Origin: an uncultured Acetatifactor sp.
GTDB taxonomy: Bacteria; Bacillota; Clostridia; Lachnospirales; Lachnospiraceae
Length of the DNA stretch: 34,195 nt
Direction of reading: 5' to 3'
Assembly (NCBI GenBank): GCA_910577185.1
Contig: CAJTLR010000022.1
Span: 1-34,195, forward strand
Of this stretch, positions 15,660-23,185 are shown one piece after another (within the stretch, counting starts at the first letter, position 1; each line of letters opens with the position of its first letter). Position numbers and translations under genes: made by a program. Below the pieces are notes generated by a model. It worked only from the letters and a program-made list of their open reading frames with translations, searched no databases and was not told the origin of the DNA.

Positions 15660-15974
15660 AATTTCATATTCAAGCGATTGATTGAGAAAAGCAATGACAA
15701 GAAGAAGTAGCACATGGCAGAGCATACAGAAAGCAGCCGGATGATGAGAGGCGCATGGGAAACCATAGTGTGAATACATCTTTGAGCTTCGCACCGAATA
15801 TCCGTTCCGGGTGAGTAGGCTGCGACGGTTCCCGCACCCGTTAGCGTGCTAGGGTATTATCCGTGAGAATTTTGGACGTACCCGAAGAGGCAGACAGTGT
15901 GAATTGTCTGTAAACATAAGGTGGTACCGCGGAAGTTTATGACTCTCGTCCTTTTGAAGGACGGGAGTTTTTTT
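15660..15974 (+). promoter_or_regulatory. T-box riboswitch leader, tyrosine-specific
   Basis: The T-box core AAGGTGGTACCGCGG is at 15918-15932. Its TGGT matches tRNA-Tyr, whose discriminator base is A. A TAC tyrosine codon at 15775-15777 (GAATACATC) sits at the expected specifier position of stem I, followed by TTTGAGCTTCGCACC. The terminator is at 15943-15974. Uncharged tRNA-Tyr would stabilise the antiterminator and allow transcription of tyrS. Core, specifier and downstream gene agree. The 5' boundary is approximate. Confidence 0.92.
15943..15974 (+). terminator. T-box terminator
   Basis: CTCTCGTCCTT (15943-15953) pairs with AAGGACGGGAG (15957-15967), followed by seven Ts (15968-15974). 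Repeat copy 3 begins at the next base. Confidence 0.9.
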
Positions 15975-16128
15975 ATGCCAGCCCCGTACACAAAGTGCGA
16001 CTCCTCGCACTTGGAATTATGCCGCCAGGCGGCGCACGGGGCGCGCGGCGAGCAGGGGAGAAGAGTATTGCCCTACTCGATTGCGCAGGGGCGCGTAAGG
16101 AAATTAGCAGCGAAAGCTGCATGCGCCC
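15975..16128 (+). repeat. Dispersed modular palindromic repeat, copy 3 (modules A-B-C)
   Basis: The longest copy. Module A: CCCCGT (15982-15987) pairs with ACGGGG (16036-16041) and encloses two hairpins, GTGCGA-CTCC-TCGCAC (15995-16010) and GCCGC-CAG-GCGGC (16021-16033), a three-way-junction shape. Module B: CGAGCAGGG (16049-16057) with CCCTACTCG (16071-16079), one mismatch. Module C: GGGCGCGT (16089-16096) with ATGCGCCC (16121-16128), enclosing GCAGC-GAAA-GCTGC. It sits between the T-box terminator and tyrS, so it is part of the read-through mRNA. Confidence 0.85.
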
Positions 16129-16257
16129 AGGGCGGTACCGGAATACAAGATGTTCATTGCTCCCGGAAACTGCAGGACAAAAAGGAATGTCCCGGTTTGC
16201 GTGTTGCCTGCGTATGAAAGAAAACAAAAACTGGAAAAGAGCAATGGAGGAAAAGAC

Positions 16258-17574
16258 ATGGAGACAAAAGTGCAGAACCAGGAGGAAACGCTTCAGGACA
16301 AGGGAGCTGGGGAAACCGTGGATACAGGAACAGGAAGAGAACCGGAGCCGGATGCGGCCCTCCTGTCCCGTCTGGTGCGTCATCAGATGAGGGTGATCAG
16401 GCAGGGGGCAGCCGAACTGATCGGTGAGGAGGAACTGGAGAAAAAAATTGCCGGGAGTATTTGCACGGGAAAACCGCTGACAGTGAAATTCGGCATGGAT
16501 CCAAGCGCACCGGATATTCATCTGGGACATGCGGCAGTTTTGCGGAAACTGAAGCAGATGCAGGACCTGGGGCATTCCATAGTGGTGGTGATAGGGGATT
16601 TTACCGGGAAAATAGGGGATCCCACGGGAAAAAGCAAGGGGAGAAGGGCCATGTCGGACAGCGAGGTGCTGCGCAATGCCCAGACTTACCAGGAACAGAT
16701 TTTCCGGATTCTGGACCGTGACAAAACCCAGGTGAGGTACAATGGGGAATGGCTGGAACTTCTGACGATGCGGGAGGCGTTGGAACTGGCTTCCTCCGTT
16801 ACGGTGGCAAGAATGCTGGAGAGGGACGATTTTCAGAACCGGTTCCGCAGCGGCACGCCCATAGGACTTCATGAGTTTTTCTATCCTCTGATGCAGGCTT
16901 ATGATTCCGTGGAACTGAAGGCTGACCTGGAGTTAGGGGGAACGGACCAGACATTCAACATCCTCATGGGGAGAACGCTTCAGAAAGAGAGGGGACAAAC
17001 GGCCCAGGCGGCATTGTTTATGCCCATTCTGGAAGGAATAGACGGCACGGAGAAGATGAGTAAAAGTCTGGGGAACACTATCGGCATCTGTGAGGATGCC
17101 TGCAGCATGTTCACCAAAGTCATGCAGGTGCCGGACAGATTGATTGTGAAGTATTTTGAGCTTGCCACGGATATTGCGCCGGAGGAACTGGACAAAATCA
17201 AGGAACGTCTGGCGGATGGCTGCAATCCCAGGGACTGTAAACTGATCCTGGCAGGAATGATCACATCCCTGTACCACACCCGGGAAGAGACGGAGGCGGC
17301 AGAATGTTTTTTCAGGGAAGCATTTACCAACAAGGCGGTACCGGAGCAGGCGCAGGTTCTGGAAGTGGTTCTGGAGAGCGGCACCGTCCACGACTGTGTC
17401 AGACCCCTGATTCAGGCGGGCCTGGTGGAAAGCGGTTCCCAGTTCAGGAGGCTGGTTTCCCAGGGAGGTGTGCAGAAAAACGGTGTCAGGGTGGAAAACA
17501 TGGAGGAAAACATACAGACGGATGATGTCCTGAAAATTGGAAAACGCAGATTCGTCAGGATTAAAATGTGCTGA
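16258..17574 (+). CDS. tyrS: Tyrosyl-tRNA synthetase
   Basis: 438-residue class I synthetase that charges tRNA-Tyr. HLGH is at residues 88-91, KMSKS at 266-270, and GDPTGKSKGR, LGGTDQTFNILMGR and a C-terminal S4-type RNA-binding segment (about 370-435: SGSQFRRLVSQGGVQKNG) are present. This is the TyrZ-like branch rather than the B. stearothermophilus type. ATG 16258 has GGAGG seven bases upstream. The first 35-40 residues are an acidic, Glu/Gln/Thr-rich extension not needed for the fold. Expression is governed by the upstream T-box. A repeat element and about 130 bp of unassigned sequence lie between the T-box terminator and the start. Confidence 0.95.
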   Translation: METKVQNQEETLQDKGAGETVDTGTGREPEPDAALLSRLVRHQMRVIRQGAAELIGEEELEKKIAGSICTGKPLTVKFGMDPSAPDIHLGHAAVLRKLKQMQDLGHSIVVVIGDFTGKIGDPTGKSKGRRAMSDSEVLRNAQTYQEQIFRILDRDKTQVRYNGEWLELLTMREALELASSVTVARMLERDDFQNRFRSGTPIGLHEFFYPLMQAYDSVELKADLELGGTDQTFNILMGRTLQKERGQTAQAALFMPILEGIDGTEKMSKSLGNTIGICEDACSMFTKVMQVPDRLIVKYFELATDIAPEELDKIKERLADGCNPRDCKLILAGMITSLYHTREETEAAECFFREAFTNKAVPEQAQVLEVVLESGTVHDCVRPLIQAGLVESGSQFRRLVSQGGVQKNGVRVENMEENIQTDDVLKIGKRRFVRIKMC

Positions 17575-17632
17575 CGTAAAATCCCCTGAAAGAGGCTGGG
17601 CCGGGGACCGGAACGATTCCTTCCGAAAAGGT

Positions 17633-17661
17633 TTGATTCCTGCCATAAATTCCGCTATACT
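17633..17661 (+). promoter_or_regulatory. Predicted promoter for the double-HTH regulator
   Basis: TTGATT (17633-17638), 17 bp, TATACT (17656-17661); start near 17668, leader about 80 nt. Confidence 0.6.
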
Positions 17662-17748
17662 GTAGTAAAAAGTAACGGATAGAAATGTTGCAGAAATTGC
17701 GTACAAAACAGGAAAAAGGAAGCGGAACATTGGGACGGGGGCAGGGCT

Positions 17749-19737
17749 ATGACAGACGGGAGGGTCGGCACTTATATCGGTAATCTGCGTCAGCAGCGGG
17801 GATTCCAGCTGGCGCAGGTCTGTGAGGGACTGTGCACGGAGCAGATGCTTTCCTACTATGAAAACGGTAAGCGGAAAGCGCCCAAGCTCCTGCAGGATAC
17901 CCTTCTGGAAAGGCTGGGTGTGGGGGCGGAGGACTATGAACATTATTTAGATTACCGGGAATATGACCACTGGACGGCCAGACAGAAGATTTTGCACTGT
18001 ATTGCGTACGGGGAAACCGGCCAGGCAGATGGGCTTCTGGAGCAGTATCGTGTGACCTATGTGAAAGATGAGGGCGGTGATCTCAGTGTGGGGGCCAGAC
18101 TGGAGAGACAGTTTTATCTGAGCATGCGGGCACAGATTCGCTGTCTTGAAGGTGCAGGCAGGGAAGAGCTGTATCTGCTTCTGGAAGAAGCAGTGCGTAT
18201 GACAATGCCGCATCTTTGGGACAAATCTCCCGGGAAGAGAATTTTTTCCATAAAGGAGCTGAATCTGATACTGGAAGCAGAGCAGTATCGGGAGGAGGGA
18301 GAGCAGGCAGGGCATTATCGAAAAGTACTTTCTTATATCAGGCAGGCCGGGCTGGACGGGGTGGGAAAGGCGAAAATTTACCCCAAGGCAGTTTACTTTC
18401 TGTGCAGATGCTTGTTCCGGGAAAGGATGGAAGACGAAAGCCGGAGACAGGGAGAAGAGAGGGAAGCCCCAAACAGGGAAAGGAACACGGAAGGGAGCCT
18501 GAACCGGGAGACAGAAGCCGGCCGGGACTCCGGAAGCTGGGAACAGCAGTTACTGAAGTACTGCAATACTGCGGTAGAGTGCCTGCGGGATAATTCCCGG
18601 ATGTACTATCTCTGGGAACTTCTGGGGATGCGTGAGAGGCTGCTGTGCCGGATGGCGGAAGGCCTGGCCCAAAAAGGAGAGCAGGGGAAGGCAGGGACCC
18701 TGAACCATATGAGGCAGGAAAATGCGGAGTGGAAGGGCGTGCTGGAATCCGTGTATGAGGAATTTAAAATTCCCAGGGAGACAGTCAGCTGGTGCTATCT
18801 TTATGTGGAGAAGGGGATAGCCTGCATCAATGATGTTATCCGGATCCGCAGGAAGATGTTCGGGATGAGTGCGGGGGAACTGTGCCAGGGAATCTGTGAT
18901 GTGAAGACACTGAGACGCCTGGAAAACAGAAAGGCAGTTTCCCAGAGGGCGATCGTGGAAATGCTTTTTGAGCGACTGGGGCTTTCCGGGGAGATGACAC
19001 GGACGGAACTGGTTACGGAGGAGCCTGAGGCCAGGCTGCTGATGGAACAGCTCAGGAGATGCATCAATGACCGGAGGATGGAAGAAGCTAAGCGGCTGCA
19101 TGGGCAGATCAAAGAGCTTGTTTCTGCAGAAATACGGTGTAACCAGCAGGCATTGGCACGCCAGGAAATCAGTCTGGGGAAGAAACAAGAAGATGCTGGT
19201 ATACAATATAGACAATTGCTTGCTATATTGCAGCTGACTTTACCATATGAGTGTTTTTTACAGAGGGGTGAGAAATACCTGACATATGAAGAACAGTCCT
19301 GCATTCAGAATATGATGCAGAGAATGGATAAAAAAAGCAGTGAATTTTTAACTTGTATGGAACGGTTTGAAGAGATATATGAACATTTTTCAGAACACGG
19401 AATGATAGAAACCAGGGCCGGAATGTATGAATTTATGATCGGCTATGTGGGAAGCGAAAGAGGGAATCAGGGAGATTTTGACAAGGCTGATAGTTATTCT
19501 GAAAGTATTGTCAGGGAATGCCTTTGTTTTCGCAGATTGCGTGCAATCGCAGGTGCTTTGTATGACCGCTGGTGGAATGGTGAAGAGCGAAAAAGGAAAG
19601 GCATTCCGGTTGACAAGACTCTGGATAATGAAATAGAGCTTACTCGCTGCTTAATACTCAGCAAATTGGATAAGCGGAAACAAAATGAATCATTTTATAA
19701 AAAAGTACTCATTAGGAAAATGGAAGAGACGGAATAA
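17749..19737 (+). CDS. XRE-like HTH regulator with two tandem HTH plus helical-repeat modules
   Basis: 662-residue cytoplasmic protein. Residues about 5-60 are an XRE-like HTH (LRQQRGFQLAQVCEGLC ... YYENGKRKAP ... LLERLGV) followed by TPR-like helices. A second related HTH starts near residue 360 (IRRKMFGMSAGELCQGIC ... LENRKAVSQ ... LFERLGL), again followed by helices to the end. A charged Glu/Arg-rich insert (about 225-262) separates the halves. HTH-TPR regulators of the RNPP/Rgg type bind short peptides, which fits the secreted-peptide gene that meets it tail to tail one base downstream. The last 180 residues are encoded by visibly more AT-rich DNA. Function is inferred from fold only; no DNA target is known. 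Confidence 0.75.
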   Translation: MTDGRVGTYIGNLRQQRGFQLAQVCEGLCTEQMLSYYENGKRKAPKLLQDTLLERLGVGAEDYEHYLDYREYDHWTARQKILHCIAYGETGQADGLLEQYRVTYVKDEGGDLSVGARLERQFYLSMRAQIRCLEGAGREELYLLLEEAVRMTMPHLWDKSPGKRIFSIKELNLILEAEQYREEGEQAGHYRKVLSYIRQAGLDGVGKAKIYPKAVYFLCRCLFRERMEDESRRQGEEREAPNRERNTEGSLNRETEAGRDSGSWEQQLLKYCNTAVECLRDNSRMYYLWELLGMRERLLCRMAEGLAQKGEQGKAGTLNHMRQENAEWKGVLESVYEEFKIPRETVSWCYLYVEKGIACINDVIRIRRKMFGMSAGELCQGICDVKTLRRLENRKAVSQRAIVEMLFERLGLSGEMTRTELVTEEPEARLLMEQLRRCINDRRMEEAKRLHGQIKELVSAEIRCNQQALARQEISLGKKQEDAGIQYRQLLAILQLTLPYECFLQRGEKYLTYEEQSCIQNMMQRMDKKSSEFLTCMERFEEIYEHFSEHGMIETRAGMYEFMIGYVGSERGNQGDFDKADSYSESIVRECLCFRRLRAIAGALYDRWWNGEERKRKGIPVDKTLDNEIELTRCLILSKLDKRKQNESFYKKVLIRKMEETE

Positions 19738-19738
19738 G

Positions 19739-19963
19739 TTATTCTTCTCTAAAATCCTGGGGAGGGAGATCATTGTGTGGGGCAATTCCCGGGTCAGTTT
19801 CGGGAGCTGTTTCCGGGACATAATCTTCCGTTATGCTTCCCGGCACCCCGCCTTCCGTTTCCGGCATGGACGTGCCGGAAGCCGGAAGTCCCGTGAGAAC
19901 CGCGGCGCATAATGACATCGCGGAAGTGAATAAAATAAAGTGTTTTGTAAAACGTTTTTTCAT
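19739..19963 (-). CDS. Small secreted peptide precursor, unknown function
   Basis: 74 residues from the ATG at 19963, which has AAGGAGG eight bases upstream (a second ATG at 19969 is only two bases from it). Basic N-terminus MKKRFTKH, hydrophobic core FILFTSAMSLCAAVLTGL and a cleavable-looking PASG region give a signal peptide of about 30 residues. The remaining 42-45 residues are acidic and Pro-rich, ending DLPPQDFREE, with no cysteine. The gene converges with the double-HTH regulator with one base between the stop codons, and its upstream region is the 71-bp repeat array. A signalling-peptide precursor sensed by that regulator is a reasonable guess; a small secreted protein of other use is equally possible. 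Confidence 0.6.
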   Translation of the reverse strand: MKKRFTKHFILFTSAMSLCAAVLTGLPASGTSMPETEGGVPGSITEDYVPETAPETDPGIAPHNDLPPQDFREE

Positions 19964-20020
19964 CTGCATATCCTCCTTAGTCTGCTGGGCATATCAACAA
20001 TAGAAAACCGTTGGCGCATA

Positions 20021-20273
20021 TGGAATCGACAGTTGACACAATGCCCTTGTGTGTCAACATAATACCATGATTTGGTGTGCGTCAGCGCACATGGAATCAA
20101 TAGTTGACACAATGCCTTTGTGTGTCAACATAATACCATGATTTGGTGTGCGTCAGCGCACATGGAATCAATAGTTGACACAATGCCTTTGTGTGTCAAC
20201 ATAATACCATGATTTGGTGTGCGTCAGCGCACATGGAATCAATAGTTGACACAATGCCCTTGTGTGTCAACAT
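20021..20273. repeat. Four 71-bp direct tandem repeats, each with a 27-bp dyad
   Basis: Units start at TGGAATC 20021, 20092, 20163 and 20234; the fourth is partial. Each carries GTTGACACA / TGTGTCAAC, 9-bp perfect arms round a 9-bp centre, at 20032-20058, 20103-20129, 20174-20200 and 20245-20271. Three junctions also carry the hairpin TGTGCG-TCAG-CGCACA (20076-20091, 20147-20162, 20218-20233). The array lies between divergent genes for two exported small proteins. Every dyad contains TTGACA on both strands, so the sites could double as -35 boxes or operators. Unit 1 is the most diverged at its left edge. Confidence 0.95.
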
Positions 20274-20301
20274 TATATCATTACATAAGTTTTATGAATA
20301 G

Positions 20302-20347
20302 GGACAGAGTTGTTGTAAATTTTTTTTATTTTACAACAACTCTGTCC
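20302..20347. repeat. Perfect 18-bp inverted repeat (hairpin)
   Basis: Left arm 20302-20319 (GGACAGAGTTGTTGTAAA) and right arm 20330-20347 are exact reverse complements around a T-rich 10-nt loop. There is no T-run after either arm, so it is not a usual terminator. It could be a MITE-like remnant or an RNA/DNA structure element of the following transcript. Confidence 0.85.
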
Positions 20348-20348
20348 G

Positions 20349-20377
20349 TCGACAAAGGAAGTATTATCTGTTATCAT
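20349..20377 (+). promoter_or_regulatory. Possible promoter for the Cys-rich exported protein and lipoprotein genes
   Basis: TCGACA (20349-20354), 17 bp, TATCAT (20372-20377), directly after the 18-bp inverted repeat and about 60 nt before the ATG. Confidence 0.4.
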
Positions 20378-20435
20378 AAAATTAAACTTTTCGCGGGAAG
20401 TTCACAAAGGATAAATATAGAAGGAGGAATTTTTC

Positions 20436-20792
20436 ATGAAGGGTATGAGAAGATGGAAGAACCTGGCAATTGCGGCAGTTCTTGGACTGGTAATCGGCGT
20501 ACAGAGTGTGGTGCCGGTGCAGGCGGAAGAAGTGGTTCCAATGGCGCTGGTGAAGTGTTCCCGTTGCGGAACAGCAATGAATGTGGATATTCAAAAAAGT
20601 AAAACAGGGGCAGAAAGAGGACCGGTTGCAAAATGTAATCAGGCAGATCATCATTTGACGGATTGCTGGCTTTTTGAAGCCCAGTATGTTATATACGAGA
20701 GTTATCTGTGTCCCAATAGTTCCTGCAGACATTCGGAAAAAATTTCGACAAATTATGTCTGGGAAACTTTTCACAGATCTGTAAGCAGATAG
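20436..20792 (+). CDS. Small exported Cys-rich protein, unknown function
   Basis: 118 residues. The signal peptide (basic MKGMRRWK, hydrophobic core to about residue 25, VQA cleavage site near residue 30) is followed by a compact domain of about 88 residues with six cysteines: KCSRC, CNQ, a Cys before WLFEA, and CPNSSC, plus a His pair (DHH). The Cys-pair pattern suggests a zinc-ribbon-like or disulfide-held domain. AAGGAGG lies eight bases before the ATG. Two solute-binding-type lipoprotein genes follow in the same direction (52 and 79 bp gaps), probably as one transcript ending at 25582. The family was not recognised. Confidence 0.7.
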   Translation: MKGMRRWKNLAIAAVLGLVIGVQSVVPVQAEEVVPMALVKCSRCGTAMNVDIQKSKTGAERGPVAKCNQADHHLTDCWLFEAQYVIYESYLCPNSSCRHSEKISTNYVWETFHRSVSR

Positions 20793-20844
20793 AACCGGCC
20801 GAAGGCTACGGAATAGGGAAGGGCAGCAGGAGGAAGAAGGAAAA

Positions 20845-23106
20845 GTGTGGGCAAATAGGAAATATAAAAGGGGAATATGTGTCGGAGCAGTATTTTTGTT
20901 TCTGCTGTCTGCTTCCTGCGGAGTCCGGGATATCCCGGACTCCGTTTCCGGCGTGGGGGAAGGGCAGTCCGGGCAGGAATCCGTCCAACAGCCGCAGGGG
21001 CAGACCGGGGATACAAGTATCCGGACAGAAGACAATGGGGGAGTGACCGCGGTGGCTGATTTTCACTATATGAAGACGGACCGGCAGATCTCTCCCTGGG
21101 ATCCCATGCTGTCTTATGATATAAACGGGGAGTGGCTGTATGCAACCGATTATGCGGAGGAGCAGGGGGAAGATGGGGAAACCTCAACGTCATATTATGG
21201 AATCACCAGGATACGGATCGCCGATAACCAGGAGGAGAAGCTCTATGTGGTGACGGAGACAGAAATGCTGGGGGCAGATAACAAGCCGCTCCTGCTGGCA
21301 GACAGAGAAGGGAACTGCTATCTTTTCTGGCGTTTATATGACTGGAAGGAAAAAGACACGGCTTACAGTCTGGAAAAGTACGGGCCGGAAGGGGAACTTT
21401 TGTGGAGGACCCGGCAGGATGGGGACGCACTGGAAGGAATGGGAGAGCGGCTGGAGCAGGGAACGGTGACACCGGACGGCAGGGTAATTCTCTACAGTTA
21501 CGGGCAGGGGGGATGCGCTTTTTGCTTTGGGCCGGAGGGCACACTGGAAGCGGTGTATCAGCCGGAACTGGAATCCCTGGAAGGGGTTGTGCTGGGAAAA
21601 GAAGACAGGGCATACGGATACTGCGTTACGGGGAAGGAACCGGTATTCGTGGAGCTGGGGGGTGCGGGGGAGCGTTATGTCTGCCCTGAGGCTCCCCTTG
21701 GGGTATATGATGGATATGAAGAAGGCCTGATGATACGCACCGGGGAGGGAATGTACGCCTATGTGCCTGAGACCGGTGAAAGCAGGAAACTGTGGAGCTG
21801 GAAAGACGAATATATCCAGATGGATGCGGACCGTGTGGACAAGGTATGTCAGGAAGATGGAAGATTTACCCTGCTGTGTGAGTTTTCCGATACATACCGG
21901 ATTCTGACCTTTGCCAATGTGACGTTTGAGGATGGCGAAAAATATCCGGGAAAAGAGACTGTGATCCTGGCCACGGATTATGCCACCACTTTTGCAAAAC
22001 AGCTGGTGAGGATGTATAACCGGCAGAGCAGCCGGTACAAAGTGGAGATTGTACCCACGCTGGATATGGAGGCGCTGCAGAGGCAGCTTCTCAGGGGAGA
22101 AGGGGCAGACCTTATGGATGTGAGCCGGATTTACAAAGGGGATCTGGCAAGGCAGGGGGTTTTTGAGGATCTGGACCCCTATTATGAAAGAAGTTCCCTG
22201 GTAAAACAGGAAGATCTTCTGGAATCGGTCAGGGAGGCATATACCGTAAAGGGGAAGAATGTGACCGTATTTCCGTTTTTTTCGCTTCGGACCCTGCGGG
22301 CCAGGGGGGACTTTGTCAAAAATGATGAATGGACGATCTGGAAGTTCCTGGAGCTGGGGGAGAAAAACAGGATGCTGTATACACAAAGCCCGGATATTGC
22401 ACTTGATTACTGCATGGGCATCAGGTATTACGGGGAGCATTTTATAGATTATGAGAATAAGACCTGCAGCTTTGACGGGGAGGAATTCCGACGGATACTG
22501 GAGTCCTGCGGCACATGGGAAAAACATTCGGAGCGCAATGAGTCGGGAGACTATGTAGACAGCAGCAGTAAAGAGGGAGAGTGGCTGTTCGAGATTCTGA
22601 CGGTCGGAAGTCCGAAGCATATTGAACCAAGAGAGCTGGAGGGTGACTATATATACGAAGGGGAAGACTATCTGTCCACTCTGGCAGGGTATCCGGGCTG
22701 GGAAGGCGGGGAATATCCGCTTCAGGCATACAGCGTATTTGCAATCAACAGCGCGTCCCGAAATAAGGACGGGGCATGGGATTTTCTGGAATACATGCTT
22801 TCGGAGGAGTTTCAGGCAGGGATAGGACTTATGATGGATATGTTGCCTGTCAGGAAGGACTGTTTCAGGACCAGCCTGATGGAGCAGTATGAAGATCCGG
22901 ACCCGGAAATATCGGCGGAAGAAAATATCAGATGGATAGAGAAGATGGCAGAATCTGCCGTACTGGAGGAGTTCGGTGTAGTTTCCGATCCGGTCTGGAC
23001 GATTGTGACTGAGGAAGCAGGGATGTATTTTGCAGGGGATGCCTCTCTGGACGCTACTGTAAAGAAGATTCAGACCAGGGTACAGCTGTACCTGGATGAA
23101 TTATAA
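20845..23106 (+). CDS. Lipoprotein with N-terminal propeller-like region and C-terminal solute-binding domain (paralogue 1)
   Basis: 753 residues. Lipoprotein signal with lipobox LSASC (Cys25), then a Ser/Gly/Gln-rich tether. Residues about 65-360 are beta-rich with repeated 'GEWLYATDY' / 'EGNCYLFWR' / 'DGRVILYSYG' strands, resembling a propeller. Residues about 365-750 look like an extracellular solute-binding protein family 1 domain (ATDYATTFAKQLVRMYN, DLMDVSRIYKGDLARQGVFEDLDPYY, AINSASRNKDGAWDFLEYML). No ABC permease or ATPase gene is near. GTG start 20845 behind AGGAGGAAGAAGG; where paralogue 2 has ATG this gene has AGG. Likely anchored on the outer face of the membrane; ligand unknown. 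Confidence 0.82.
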   Translation: MWANRKYKRGICVGAVFLFLLSASCGVRDIPDSVSGVGEGQSGQESVQQPQGQTGDTSIRTEDNGGVTAVADFHYMKTDRQISPWDPMLSYDINGEWLYATDYAEEQGEDGETSTSYYGITRIRIADNQEEKLYVVTETEMLGADNKPLLLADREGNCYLFWRLYDWKEKDTAYSLEKYGPEGELLWRTRQDGDALEGMGERLEQGTVTPDGRVILYSYGQGGCAFCFGPEGTLEAVYQPELESLEGVVLGKEDRAYGYCVTGKEPVFVELGGAGERYVCPEAPLGVYDGYEEGLMIRTGEGMYAYVPETGESRKLWSWKDEYIQMDADRVDKVCQEDGRFTLLCEFSDTYRILTFANVTFEDGEKYPGKETVILATDYATTFAKQLVRMYNRQSSRYKVEIVPTLDMEALQRQLLRGEGADLMDVSRIYKGDLARQGVFEDLDPYYERSSLVKQEDLLESVREAYTVKGKNVTVFPFFSLRTLRARGDFVKNDEWTIWKFLELGEKNRMLYTQSPDIALDYCMGIRYYGEHFIDYENKTCSFDGEEFRRILESCGTWEKHSERNESGDYVDSSSKEGEWLFEILTVGSPKHIEPRELEGDYIYEGEDYLSTLAGYPGWEGGEYPLQAYSVFAINSASRNKDGAWDFLEYMLSEEFQAGIGLMMDMLPVRKDCFRTSLMEQYEDPDPEISAEENIRWIEKMAESAVLEEFGVVSDPVWTIVTEEAGMYFAGDASLDATVKKIQTRVQLYLDEL

Positions 23107-23185
23107 GGAGCAGAGTATCAGCGGACAGAATACGGCATCCACAAACCTGACATGCGCAAAAGGCCGCGCAGAAATGGGGTAAAAT

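Noticed and set aside
15990..16041. GTGCGAC segment of module A as a group II intron end
   Set aside because: Group IIC introns do insert next to terminators and begin GUGYG, but no domain V, intron body or reverse transcriptase is present; the match is a few bases inside a hairpin.
17575..17632. Terminator of tyrS
   Set aside because: Only short CCCC/GGGG pairings are seen and no T-run follows.
20019..20260. 16-codon mini-ORFs (MESIVDTMPLCVNIIP) in the 71-bp units
   Set aside because: They start at ATGGAATC without any Shine-Dalgarno sequence; the synonymous CCC/CCT difference is suggestive but far too little.
20021..20273. 71-bp repeats considered as a CRISPR array
   Set aside because: Units are tandem and near-identical along their whole length with no unique spacers, and no cas genes are near.
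21334..22620. 428-codon minus-strand frame
   Set aside because: Antisense to the first lipoprotein gene, with no start-site support.
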